From: JAIBJN01 sp963775395
GTDB lineage: Bacteria > Actinomycetota > Thermoleophilia > Gaiellales > Gaiellaceae
Assembly (NCBI GenBank): GCA_963775395.1
Contig: CAVZIX010000016.1
Location: 1 to 64,000, forward strand
Direction of reading: 5' to 3'
DNA length: 64,000 nt
The notes beneath the pieces are model-generated. The model did not search any database. It was given only the letters and a program-made list of their open reading frames with translations, and was not told the origin of the DNA. Shown here piece after piece: positions 17,428-24,918 of the stretch. Position numbers and translations under genes: made by a program. The first letter of the stretch is position 1; each line of letters begins with the position of its first letter.

Positions 17428-18273
17428 ATGGCAACCGCGCCGAACCGCGACCGGACTCCGCTCATGCTGATCCATGGAGCCTGGCTCGCGGCCAACAGCT
17501 GGAACAACTTCGCCGACTACTTCGAGGGCCGAGGCTTCGCCGTCTCCGCACCCGAATGGCCGCGCAAGCACGGTGGGGTCGAAGAGCTCCGCGAGGACGC
17601 CGAGGAGATCAAGGGCCTCGGCCTCGAGGAGATCTTTGACCACTACGAGGAGAAGATCGGTGCGCTCGACGAGCCGCCGATCCTCATCGGCCACTCCTTC
17701 GGCGGGCTCATCGTCGAGGTGCTGCTCGACCGCGGCCTCGGCCGTGCAGGCGTCGCGATCAGCCCGGCTCCTCCCAAGGGCATCCTCGTGCTCCCGTTCT
17801 CCTCGCTGAAGGCCGCCGCGCCGGCGCTGGCGCATCCGACGACGAGGAGAGGCATCGTCCCGCTCACGCTCGAGGAGTTCACGTACGGGTTCGTGAACAC
17901 GTTCACGCCGGAGGCCGCCGCGGCCGCCTACGAGAGCTACGCGGTCCCGGAAACGGGAAGGATCTTCTACGAGGCCGGCTTCGCGAACTTCCACCTCGAC
18001 CCGCCGAGCGAGGTGCACTTCAAGAACGCCGAGCGCGCGCCGCTCCTCATCGTCGGGGCGGAGAAGGACCACACGGTGCCGGCGTCGCTCGCCCACAAGC
18101 AGTACGAGAAGTACGAGCGCTCGCCCGCCCGGACGGATTACATCGAGTTCGAGGGCCGGCCGCACCTGATCATGGCCGCGGATGGCTGGGAAGAGGTCGC
18201 CGCCGCGATCGACGGCTGGCTCGACGAGGTCCTCGACGTCACGGTCATCCGGTCGCAGGAGACCTCGGCGTAG
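17428..18273 (+). CDS. Alpha/beta hydrolase
   Basis: ATG with AAGGGAG upstream; 281 residues. An oxyanion-region motif MLIHGAWLA is followed by the nucleophile elbow LIGHSFGG, a late Asp in GAEKDHTVP and the catalytic His in EGRPHLIM. This is a complete Ser-Asp-His triad, as in esterase/lipase or non-haem haloperoxidase-like hydrolases. No signal peptide, so cytoplasmic. The substrate is unknown. It is divergent from the LuxR-family gene across a 174-base gap, and a hairpin follows. Confidence 0.85.
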   Translation: MATAPNRDRTPLMLIHGAWLAANSWNNFADYFEGRGFAVSAPEWPRKHGGVEELREDAEEIKGLGLEEIFDHYEEKIGALDEPPILIGHSFGGLIVEVLLDRGLGRAGVAISPAPPKGILVLPFSSLKAAAPALAHPTTRRGIVPLTLEEFTYGFVNTFTPEAAAAAYESYAVPETGRIFYEAGFANFHLDPPSEVHFKNAERAPLLIVGAEKDHTVPASLAHKQYEKYERSPARTDYIEFEGRPHLIMAADGWEEVAAAIDGWLDEVLDVTVIRSQETSA

Positions 18274-18278
18274 AGATC

Positions 18279-18324
18279 GGAGCCTCGCAGGTCGGGGCGG
18301 CAACGGGTCGCCCCGACCGGCTCC
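18279..18324 (+). terminator. Extended hairpin after the hydrolase gene
   Basis: GGTCGGGGCG (18290-18299) pairs with CGCCCCGACC (18309-18318). An outer GGAGCC/GGCTCC pair extends the structure. It lies between the hydrolase stop and the arginase-fold gene. Confidence 0.6.
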
Positions 18325-18353
18325 TACATGCCCATGGAGCGGCACGAAGACAC

Positions 18354-19295
18354 ATGGACACGACGGTGAGTCGACCTCTGGGGCTGATCGGAGTCCCTAC
18401 CAGCGCCGGTGCCTTCGCTCCGGGCCAGGAACAGGCACCGCGCGCGCTCCGCGACGCGGGCTTGGTCGAGTCGCTGCGCCGATGCGGCGTTCTCGTACAC
18501 GACCACGAAGATCGAGAGGAGTGGCGTTGGCGCCCTGACCACGACAGCCGGCACGCCCAGAACCTGAACAAGGTGGTGGAGATCGTGAGCGACACCGCCC
18601 GTCGCGTCGCCGAAGCTGTCAGTGCGGGAGAGGCCACTCTGGTGCTCGGAGGCGACTGCACGATAGGCATCGGCACGGTCGCTGGGCATCTCGCAAGTGG
18701 AGAACGGCTCGGACTGGTGTACTTCGACACGCACGCCGATCTCAACGTCCCAAGCAGCGTGCGCGAAGGCGCCCTGGACTGGATGGGCTTGGCCCACATG
18801 CTGGGCGAGGAGGGAGCCGCGCCGGAACTGGTGAACGTGGCTGGCCGCACCCCGCTGCTCGAAGCCGATCAGGTGGTCCTCTTCGCCTGGGGAAATGAGC
18901 AGGCGACGCCGTTCGAGCGCGCGGTGATCGACCGCCGCGACATCGCGGTGGTCCCGGTCGACGAGGTTTCCGCCGGCCCGGAACGGGCCGCGCTTCGAGC
19001 GCGAGAGCGAGTCGAGGACCGCTGCGATCGACTGCTCGTGCACTTCGATGTCGACGTCATCGACTTCACGGACGTGCCTCTCTCAGAGAACACGGGCCGC
19101 AACGAAGGGCTCGCCTTCGACGACGCCATGAGTGCACTCCGGACTCTCCTGGCGAGCCCGCGGCTGGCCGGAGTGACGATCACCGAACTGAACCCCGACC
19201 ATGCCGAGCAAGGCGCACAGAGCGTCGAGCGCTTCGCCGCGGCCATTGCCTCGAGCCTTGCAAGCTCGCCGGCGATCACGCACCAGCACCCCTAG
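18354..19295 (+). CDS. Arginase/ureohydrolase-fold protein with GGDC variant
   Basis: 313 residues of the arginase-agmatinase-formiminoglutamase family. Metal-site motifs are TLVLGGDCTIGIG, VYFDTHADLN and LLVHFDVDVID. The first normally reads GGDH, its His binding one Mn; here it is Cys. The DxHxD and DxD ligands remain. The enzyme may hydrolyse a guanidino compound, but the variant makes activity and metal uncertain. The C-terminal ITELNPDHAEQG fits the family's conserved ELNP region. No operon partner is visible. Confidence 0.8.
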   Translation: MDTTVSRPLGLIGVPTSAGAFAPGQEQAPRALRDAGLVESLRRCGVLVHDHEDREEWRWRPDHDSRHAQNLNKVVEIVSDTARRVAEAVSAGEATLVLGGDCTIGIGTVAGHLASGERLGLVYFDTHADLNVPSSVREGALDWMGLAHMLGEEGAAPELVNVAGRTPLLEADQVVLFAWGNEQATPFERAVIDRRDIAVVPVDEVSAGPERAALRARERVEDRCDRLLVHFDVDVIDFTDVPLSENTGRNEGLAFDDAMSALRTLLASPRLAGVTITELNPDHAEQGAQSVERFAAAIASSLASSPAITHQHP

Positions 19296-19325
19296 CAGCA
19301 GTCGCCATCGACTCTCTGGCCGGCT

Positions 19326-19808
19326 TTAGGCGGAGGAGCCCGGCGACTCCATGATCGCTTGGAGCCGCTCGAGACTGGCGGCCGGCCACAGCGCCTTCGA
19401 GTCGTAGTACACGTCGAACGCGGGCGCTGAGTCCGGGAGGGTGATCCAGGGCAGCTTGGACCTGCTGAAGATGTGGACATCGGGCTCAACACTCGATGGC
19501 TGGTCGAGCGTGCCGCCGCGAACGAATCGCACGCCTGGGTGTCCGTACTGGCTGAAGACCGCCACCTGGCAGGTTGGACAGCGGAAGATCTGCTGCGTGC
19601 TGCCGTCGTCGCGAGGCACGTCGACCGGCTCAGGGACGCTTGCCAAAAGCTCTACTCGGTCGGCCTCGATCAGCAGATTGATGACGAACGCGCTTCCCGT
19701 CTGCCTCTGGCAATTCAGGCAATGACAGCAGTGCGTGAAGAGCGGATCGGACGTAAGCCGGTAGCGAACCGCTCCGCAAGCGCAGCCACCCTGACGTGGG
19801 ACGCTCAT
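19326..19808 (-). CDS. GFA-family zinc protein (glutathione-dependent formaldehyde-activating-like)
   Basis: ATG at 19808 behind GGGAGGAG fixes the start; an upstream extension to 19880 is formally open but unsupported. The 160 residues have the Mss4-like zinc-binding layout: GGCACGAVRY, HCCHCLNCQRQTGSAF and FRCPTCQVAVFSQYG. Many GFA-family members have no known substrate, so the formaldehyde role is a family label only. It lies between convergent and co-directional single genes. Confidence 0.85.
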   Translation of the reverse strand: MSVPRQGGCACGAVRYRLTSDPLFTHCCHCLNCQRQTGSAFVINLLIEADRVELLASVPEPVDVPRDDGSTQQIFRCPTCQVAVFSQYGHPGVRFVRGGTLDQPSSVEPDVHIFSRSKLPWITLPDSAPAFDVYYDSKALWPAASLERLQAIMESPGSSA

Positions 19809-19914
19809 GATCTCCTCCCTCGAGAACGGCGACGGAGTCTGAAACTGTAGTCCGCTCCCGTCGTGCAGATGCGCGACCACAGCGGCCGCGCACCCTACGG
19901 CCGCGCGAGACCGG

Positions 19915-20673
19915 CTAGGCCCGAAGGACCCGCACCGCGAGCGACGCGTCCCGGCCTCTCACCGAGAGCTCGCGCCGCTCGAGGTCGCCGAGGTCGGAGC
20001 CCGATGCGGTGTAGGCCGCCTCGCTGATCAGCGCCTCACCCGCGCCCGCGACCGACGCCAGCCTCGCCGTGACGTTGACCGGGTCGCCGAGAGCGGTGAA
20101 GTCGGCGACGGTCGAGTCGGAGCCGACGGCGCCGACGTACGCGACGCCGGTGTGGACGCCGGCACCGACCGGAACGAAGTCGGCCGTCGCGCGCAGCAGG
20201 TCGACCGCGGCCTCGACCGCCTTTCGTGTGTGGTCAGGGCCGATGGCGGGCACGTAGAGCGCGACGACCTCGTCGCCGACGATCTTGTCGACGAGCCCGT
20301 CGCTGTCGATGACGACGCGGTTCGCGCAGTCGAAGAAGCGGTTCATCAGCCTGCTGAACTCGGTCGGTCCCATCTGCTCTGCGAGCGTCGTTGACCCGCG
20401 CACGTCGGCGAACAGCATCGAGATCTCGACCTCGGCGCCGCCGGGATGCGTCCGCACGAACGTCTCGCACACGTCGCAGTAGTTCGGGTTCTTCGCGGAC
20501 GGGCGGCGCTTGAGGACGAGGCGGACCATGGGTGCCGCCGGTCCGCCGAGCGGCACGAGGCATGTCTTGCAGCGAGGGGCGCCAGGGATGCGCCGATGTC
20601 GCCGACGCTCGCGTCGCATCGCGCCCGCGTCGCCCGTGACGATCGCGCGCCAGAACTCCTCGTTATCGGTCAC
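19915..20673 (-). CDS. Class III adenylate/guanylate cyclase with N-terminal double-CxxC region
   Basis: GTG start, 252 residues, no membrane helices. The N-terminal ~75 residues hold CKTC and YCDVC, a possible zinc or redox site. The cyclase homology domain follows: EISMLFADVRGSTTLAEQ (first metal Asp), DKIVGDEVVALYVP (adenine-binding Lys and second metal Asp) and FTALGDPVNVTARL (Asn/Arg region). The catalytic residues look complete and favour ATP. The protein would act in the cytosol as a homodimer. A stand-alone cNMP-binding protein is encoded at 58.4 kb in the same window. Confidence 0.87.
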   Translation of the reverse strand: MTDNEEFWRAIVTGDAGAMRRERRRHRRIPGAPRCKTCLVPLGGPAAPMVRLVLKRRPSAKNPNYCDVCETFVRTHPGGAEVEISMLFADVRGSTTLAEQMGPTEFSRLMNRFFDCANRVVIDSDGLVDKIVGDEVVALYVPAIGPDHTRKAVEAAVDLLRATADFVPVGAGVHTGVAYVGAVGSDSTVADFTALGDPVNVTARLASVAGAGEALISEAAYTASGSDLGDLERRELSVRGRDASLAVRVLRA

Positions 20674-20766
20674 GCGGCGATCGTAGAACGATGGGGCCGC
20701 CTGTGCTGCCCCATCTCCGCGGACGTGCCAGACGAACGCGGGCTCTCCCGAGGCCCGCGGCGCCCC

Positions 20767-21546
20767 CTACATACCCATCGCGTGGTAGCCGGAGTCCACG
20801 TAGAGCGTCGTGCCGGTGATGTTCTTCGCCTCGTCCGAGAGGAGGAACGCCGCCGCCTCGCCGACGTCGTCCGCGTCGATCGGCCGGTGCAGCGGCGCGC
20901 GCTCCTCGACGATCGCCTCCATCGTCGGGAAGCCGGCGATCGAGCGCGCGGCCAGGGTACGCACCGGGCCGGCCGAGACGGCGTTCACGCGGATGTTCTT
21001 CTGGCCCAGGTCCCACGCGAGGTAACGGACCGACGAGTCGAGGGTCGCCTTGGCGACGCCCATGACGTTGTAGTGCGGGACCGCGCGCTCGCCGCCCAGG
21101 TAGGTCATCGTCATGATCGAGCCGCCGCCGGCCGCCTCCATGCGCGGCTCGGCCAACCGCGAGCAGGCCACGAGCGAGTACGCGGAGACGTCGAGCGCCA
21201 GCCAGAAGCGATCGCGCGGCGTGTCCGTGAAGCGCCCCTCGAGGTCGCGCGCGTCCGCGAAGGCAACCGAGTGGACGAGCAGGTCGAGCTTGCCGCCGAA
21301 GGCCTCGTCGACCTCGCCGAAGACCCGCTCCAGGTCGTCGTCAGAGCGGACGTCGCACTCGGTGATCAGCGGCGACGACACGCCCTCGGCGAGCTCGCGC
21401 ACGTTCTTCTCGATGCGCTCGCCCTGGTAGGTGAAGGCAAGGCTGGCGCCTCCGTCGGCGAGGCGCTGGGCGATCGCCCACGCGATCGAGCGGCGGTTGG
21501 CGACTCCCAGAACGAGCCCGGACTTTCCCGCGAAGCGGTCGCTCAC
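20767..21546 (-). CDS. fabI: Enoyl-ACP reductase (NADH), FabI
   Basis: GTG start, 259 residues, the usual FabI length. It shows the divergent-SDR nucleotide site LVLGVANRRSIAWAIAQRL, LLVHSVAFA, and the FabI Tyr-x6-Lys catalytic motif YNVMGVAKA preceded by the upstream Tyr in MTYLGGERAV. The C-terminus has ITGTTLYVDSGYHAMGM. It catalyses the last reduction of each fatty-acid elongation cycle in the cytosol. It is divergent from the HDAC-like gene with only 26 bases between starts. Confidence 0.95.
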   Translation of the reverse strand: MSDRFAGKSGLVLGVANRRSIAWAIAQRLADGGASLAFTYQGERIEKNVRELAEGVSSPLITECDVRSDDDLERVFGEVDEAFGGKLDLLVHSVAFADARDLEGRFTDTPRDRFWLALDVSAYSLVACSRLAEPRMEAAGGGSIMTMTYLGGERAVPHYNVMGVAKATLDSSVRYLAWDLGQKNIRVNAVSAGPVRTLAARSIAGFPTMEAIVEERAPLHRPIDADDVGEAAAFLLSDEAKNITGTTLYVDSGYHAMGM

Positions 21547-21572
21547 AGCGCGGAGAGTCTAGTCTCGCGGGC

Positions 21573-22460
21573 GTGAAAGCGTTCGCGCACGACGTCTTCA
21601 CCTACCCGCTGCCGGACGGGCACCGCTTCCCGCTCGGGAAGTACCGGCTCGTGCGCGAGGGTGCGGAGTCCTCGCCCGACATCGACGTCGCTGACGCCCG
21701 CGCCGCCACCGATGCCGAGCTGAGTCACGCGCACGGGCCCGACTACCTTCGGCGTGTTGCAGCGGGAGAGCTGGCGCGGAGGGAGGTGCTCGCGCTCGGG
21801 CTCCCCTGGTCGCCGGAGCTCGTCGAGCGGTCGCGCCGCTCCGTCGGCGCCACGCTGATGGCGGCGGACGCCGCGCTCGCAGACGGCGTCGCAGCGAACG
21901 TCGGCGGCGGCACGCACCACGCGTTCGCAGACGGTGGCCGCGGCTTCTGCGTCTTCAACGACGTCGTCGTGACCGCGAAGGCGCTCAGGCTCGCCGATCG
22001 CGTGCGGACCGTGCTGGTCGTCGACCTCGACGTCCACCAAGGCGACGGCACGCATGCGGCCTTCATCGACGATCCCGAGTCGTTCACGTTCTCGGTCAAC
22101 GGCTTCCGTAACTACCCGTTCCGGCGCGTCCCGGGCGACCTCGAGGCCGACCTCCCCGACGGCACCGAGGACGAGCGCTACCTCGACGCCGTGGCACGGC
22201 TCCTCCCCCAGGCGCTCGCCCGCTCGCGGCCCGACCTCTGCTTCTACCTCGCCGGGGCCGACCCGTTCCGAGGGGACAGGCTCGGACGCTTGTCCCTGAC
22301 GAAGGCCGGTCTGGCCGCCCGCGACGCGCTCGTCCGCGACAGCCTCACCGCGGCGGGCGTCCCGGTGTGTCTCACGCTCGCCGGCGGTTACGCCGACCCG
22401 ATCGCCGACACGGTCGAGATCAACCTGGAGACCCTGCGGACATTCGCGTCGCGGTCGTAA
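21573..22460 (+). CDS. Histone-deacetylase-family (acetoin-utilisation-like) zinc deacetylase
   Basis: GTG start, 295 residues. HDAC-fold features include HAHGPDYLRRV, GGGTHHAFADGGRGFCVFND and LVVDLDVHQGDGTH, which carry the tandem His and the zinc-binding Asp/His, then a late LAGADPF and LTLAGGYA. Bacterial members deacetylate proteins, polyamines or other amides; the substrate here is unknown. It is divergent from fabI, and its 3' end overlaps the SDR frame, so the two are probably co-translated. Confidence 0.88.
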   Translation: MKAFAHDVFTYPLPDGHRFPLGKYRLVREGAESSPDIDVADARAATDAELSHAHGPDYLRRVAAGELARREVLALGLPWSPELVERSRRSVGATLMAADAALADGVAANVGGGTHHAFADGGRGFCVFNDVVVTAKALRLADRVRTVLVVDLDVHQGDGTHAAFIDDPESFTFSVNGFRNYPFRRVPGDLEADLPDGTEDERYLDAVARLLPQALARSRPDLCFYLAGADPFRGDRLGRLSLTKAGLAARDALVRDSLTAAGVPVCLTLAGGYADPIADTVEINLETLRTFASRS

Positions 22461-23194
22461 CCGGCGGGTCGTCCGGCATCGGCGCTGCGACCGCGCGGCT
22501 GCTCACGGCGCGCGGCTGGCGCTGCATCCTCCTGGCCAGGAACGCCGAGCGGCTCGAGAGCCTCGCGGCGGAGATCGGCGCCGAGGCCGAGGCCTGCGAC
22601 GTCACCGAGCTCGCGCAGCTCGAGGCGACGGCCACGCGGATCGCCGAACGTCACCCCGCCGTGCACCTGCTCGTCTCGAACGCCGGGATTCCCGGCGGCG
22701 GCGGGTTCCTCGACCTCACGCCCGAGAAGATCGAGGCCGTGATCCGGACGAACTACCTCGGGAGCGTCTGGGCCCTGCGCGCCTTCCTGCCCCTGCTGGA
22801 GGCAGGAGCGCCCTCGGACGTCGTCAACGTTGCGTCGATCGCGGGCGTGTACGCGAGCGGCGGGGCGTCCGGGCCGTACGCGGCCTCCAAGCACGCTCAG
22901 CTCGCGTTCTCGCGCGGCGTCACCGCCGAGCTCGCGCCGCGCGGGATCCGCGTCCACGCGGTGAACCCCGGCCCGGTCCGGACCGAAGGCTTCCCGCAAA
23001 ACCGGCTCAAGGGGACGAAGCTCGACCGGTTCGTCCTCCCGCCCGAGCGCGTGGCCGAGGCGATCCTACGCGCGGTGGAGCGCAACCGGCCGGAGTCCTA
23101 CGTCTTTGGCGCCTACCGGATCGCCGGGCTGTTGCAGGCGGCCATCCCGGGGACCCTGAGCCGTCTCACTGCCCGCAGGCGAAGGCCCCGCTAG
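22367..23194 (+). CDS. Short-chain dehydrogenase/reductase
   Basis: Classical SDR: RVAVVTGGSSGIG nucleotide site, LLVSNAGIPG, the catalytic Ser in VVNVASIAG and the Tyr-x3-Lys in YAASKHAQ. The only canonical in-frame start before the Rossmann motif is the GTG at 22367, which overlaps the HDAC-like gene by 94 bases and adds about 25 Arg-rich residues. An ATT at 22442 would place the start exactly where SDRs usually begin (250 residues). The substrate is unknown. The stop shares CTAG with the convergent PAP2 gene. Confidence 0.85.
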   Translation: MSHARRRLRRPDRRHGRDQPGDPADIRVAVVTGGSSGIGAATARLLTARGWRCILLARNAERLESLAAEIGAEAEACDVTELAQLEATATRIAERHPAVHLLVSNAGIPGGGGFLDLTPEKIEAVIRTNYLGSVWALRAFLPLLEAGAPSDVVNVASIAGVYASGGASGPYAASKHAQLAFSRGVTAELAPRGIRVHAVNPGPVRTEGFPQNRLKGTKLDRFVLPPERVAEAILRAVERNRPESYVFGAYRIAGLLQAAIPGTLSRLTARRRRPR

Positions 23195-23883
23195 CGCGCC
23201 AGGCGAAGCGCGACCCCGGCGATGGCCGCGCCCGCGACGGCGTCCAGCACGTAGTGGTTCGCCGTGACGAAGACGACCGCCGCCACGAGCGGGGGGTATG
23301 CCGGCGCCGCCGCGCGGAGCAACGGGCTCTCGCTCGCGGCGACGACTCCGGCTGCGGTGACCACCGCGTAGGCGACATGGATGCTTGGCATCGCCGCGAG
23401 CGGGTCGTACAGCTGCGCCACCACCCCGGTGTCGAGATCGACCCCGGTTACGTCGGACATCGTGTCCACGAATCCGTCGAGCGAGCGGGGCGGTGCGCAG
23501 GGGAAGAGGAGGAAGACCGGCTGGGCGATTAGCGTCGTCAGGACCGCGGCCCGCCGGAAGCGGTGAAACTCGGGATGGCGCTTCCCATAGAGCCGCATGA
23601 GCCAGCCGACCGTCAGGGCCGCGTTCGAGAACACGTACGCGACATTGAGGACGGCGAGCAGACGGCGGTGCGGCAGCAGGCTCGCCTGGAGCCGGGGCTC
23701 GACCTGGATGCCGAGGCGCCTCTCGAGCGCCAGGACGCGCTCCGCGTTCACCGCAGCTCGTGCGCGTCCGCGCTCGTCGCGCTTGCGCCGGCTCGCCAAG
23801 AGATAGAGCGCATAGACGCCCAGGCCAATCGCAACTTCGCGCCGGCCCGAGAAGCGGGTTCCGTTCGGCGTTCGCCAGGGCAT
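23191..23883 (-). CDS. PAP2-superfamily phosphatase (Aur1/Ipt1-like)
   Basis: ATG at 23883, 230 residues with several membrane helices. PAP2-type motifs are AAMPSIHVAYA, with the catalytic Ser-x-His, and TANHYVLDAVAG with the second His; a preceding LLFPCAPPR fits the first motif region of inositol-phosphotransferase-like PAP2_3 proteins. It is likely a lipid phosphatase or phosphotransferase at the membrane. It is divergent from the flippase gene by 18 bases, suggesting a shared lipid-related promoter region. Confidence 0.85.
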   Translation of the reverse strand: MPWRTPNGTRFSGRREVAIGLGVYALYLLASRRKRDERGRARAAVNAERVLALERRLGIQVEPRLQASLLPHRRLLAVLNVAYVFSNAALTVGWLMRLYGKRHPEFHRFRRAAVLTTLIAQPVFLLFPCAPPRSLDGFVDTMSDVTGVDLDTGVVAQLYDPLAAMPSIHVAYAVVTAAGVVAASESPLLRAAAPAYPPLVAAVVFVTANHYVLDAVAGAAIAGVALRLAR

Positions 23884-23901
23884 AGCCGCATACTTACTGC
23901 C

Positions 23902-24910
23902 ATGGGCAAGTGGCGACGCAACCTGGCCCGTATCGCCGTGGGATCCGCTGCCACAGGAGCGTTCCTGTGGCTCTTCCTGCGCGAGGTCGACCTCAGCGAG
24001 GCCTGGAACGAGATCGTCGCCCTGCCGCCGTGGACGATGGTCGCCGCCGTCGCCCTGGTGGTCGCGAACGTCGTCATCATGGCCGTTCGCTGGCGCTACC
24101 TCCTCGACGGCGCGGGGTACCGGCTGGGCCTCTGGAAGCTGATCTCAACCGTGGCGGTCGGCCGCGGCGCGAACAACATCCTCCCCGCGCGAGGCGGCGA
24201 CTTCTTGCGCATCGAAGCGCTGCGCGAGCGGCAGGTGCCGGTCTTCGTCACCGCGGGGACGCTCTTCGCCGAGCGTCTGCTCGACGGCGTCATCCTCTCC
24301 GCGTGGATCCTCTTCGGGGCGCTTGCCATCGGCGCAGGGAGGCCCCATGCTGCTGACCGGCATCGCGCTCTCCGCCGGGGCGGCGCTCGGGGTCGCACTC
24401 GTCGCCCTCGCCGCGCGCGACGCCGATCGCGCCGAGCGCTTCGCCTGGCGCGCGACCCGGCGGCTGCCACCGCGCTGGCACACTCGCTTCACGCGCGCGG
24501 CGGCGCACTTCGTGGACGGGCTCGGAGCGTTCCAGGGCCGGACGCGGCTCGTGGCCATCTTCGGCACGTCGGCGGCGATGTGGCTCGCCGACGTAGCCAT
24601 GTACTACGTGGTCGGCGAGTACGCCTTTGCGCTCGACCTTCCGATCGGCGCGTACTTCCTGCTCGAGGGCATCGGGAACCTGGCACTCGCCGTCCCAGCG
24701 ACGGCCGCGGGGATCGGCACGTTCGACTACCTCACCCTGCTGGCGGCCAAGGGGATCGACGTCCCGGTCGACAAGGCCTCCGCTTATGTGATCACCATGC
24801 ACGCGCTCGCGGTGCTGCCGGTGACGATCATGGGCGCCATCCTCATCAGCCCGGCCTTCCCGCGCCTGCGGGGCCGCAGACGTGAGGAGCCCGCGCAGGA
24901 GCCCGGCTAG
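23902..24910 (+). CDS. Flippase-like membrane protein (UPF0104), interrupted by a frameshift
   Basis: ATG at 23902. The first ~145 residues (MGKWRRNLARIAVGSAATG, then membrane helices and NNILPARGGDFLRIEALR) match the LPG-synthase TM/UPF0104 family. Near 24338 the signal jumps to the next frame and continues to 24910 with LLEGIGNLALAVPATAAGIG, the family C-terminal region. Removing one G from the GGG at 24337-24339 restores a continuous protein of about 335 residues. Its stop lies inside a 20-bp palindrome shared with the convergent acyltransferase. Confidence 0.8.
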
Positions 24911-24918
24911 CCGGGCTC
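24899..24918. repeat. 20-bp perfect palindrome containing both convergent stop codons
   Basis: GAGCCCGGCT and its complement AGCCGGGCTC are abutting, with CTAG at the centre. Both convergent genes use the central TAG and both proteins therefore end in Glu-Pro-Gly. It may act as a bidirectional terminator. Confidence 0.85.
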
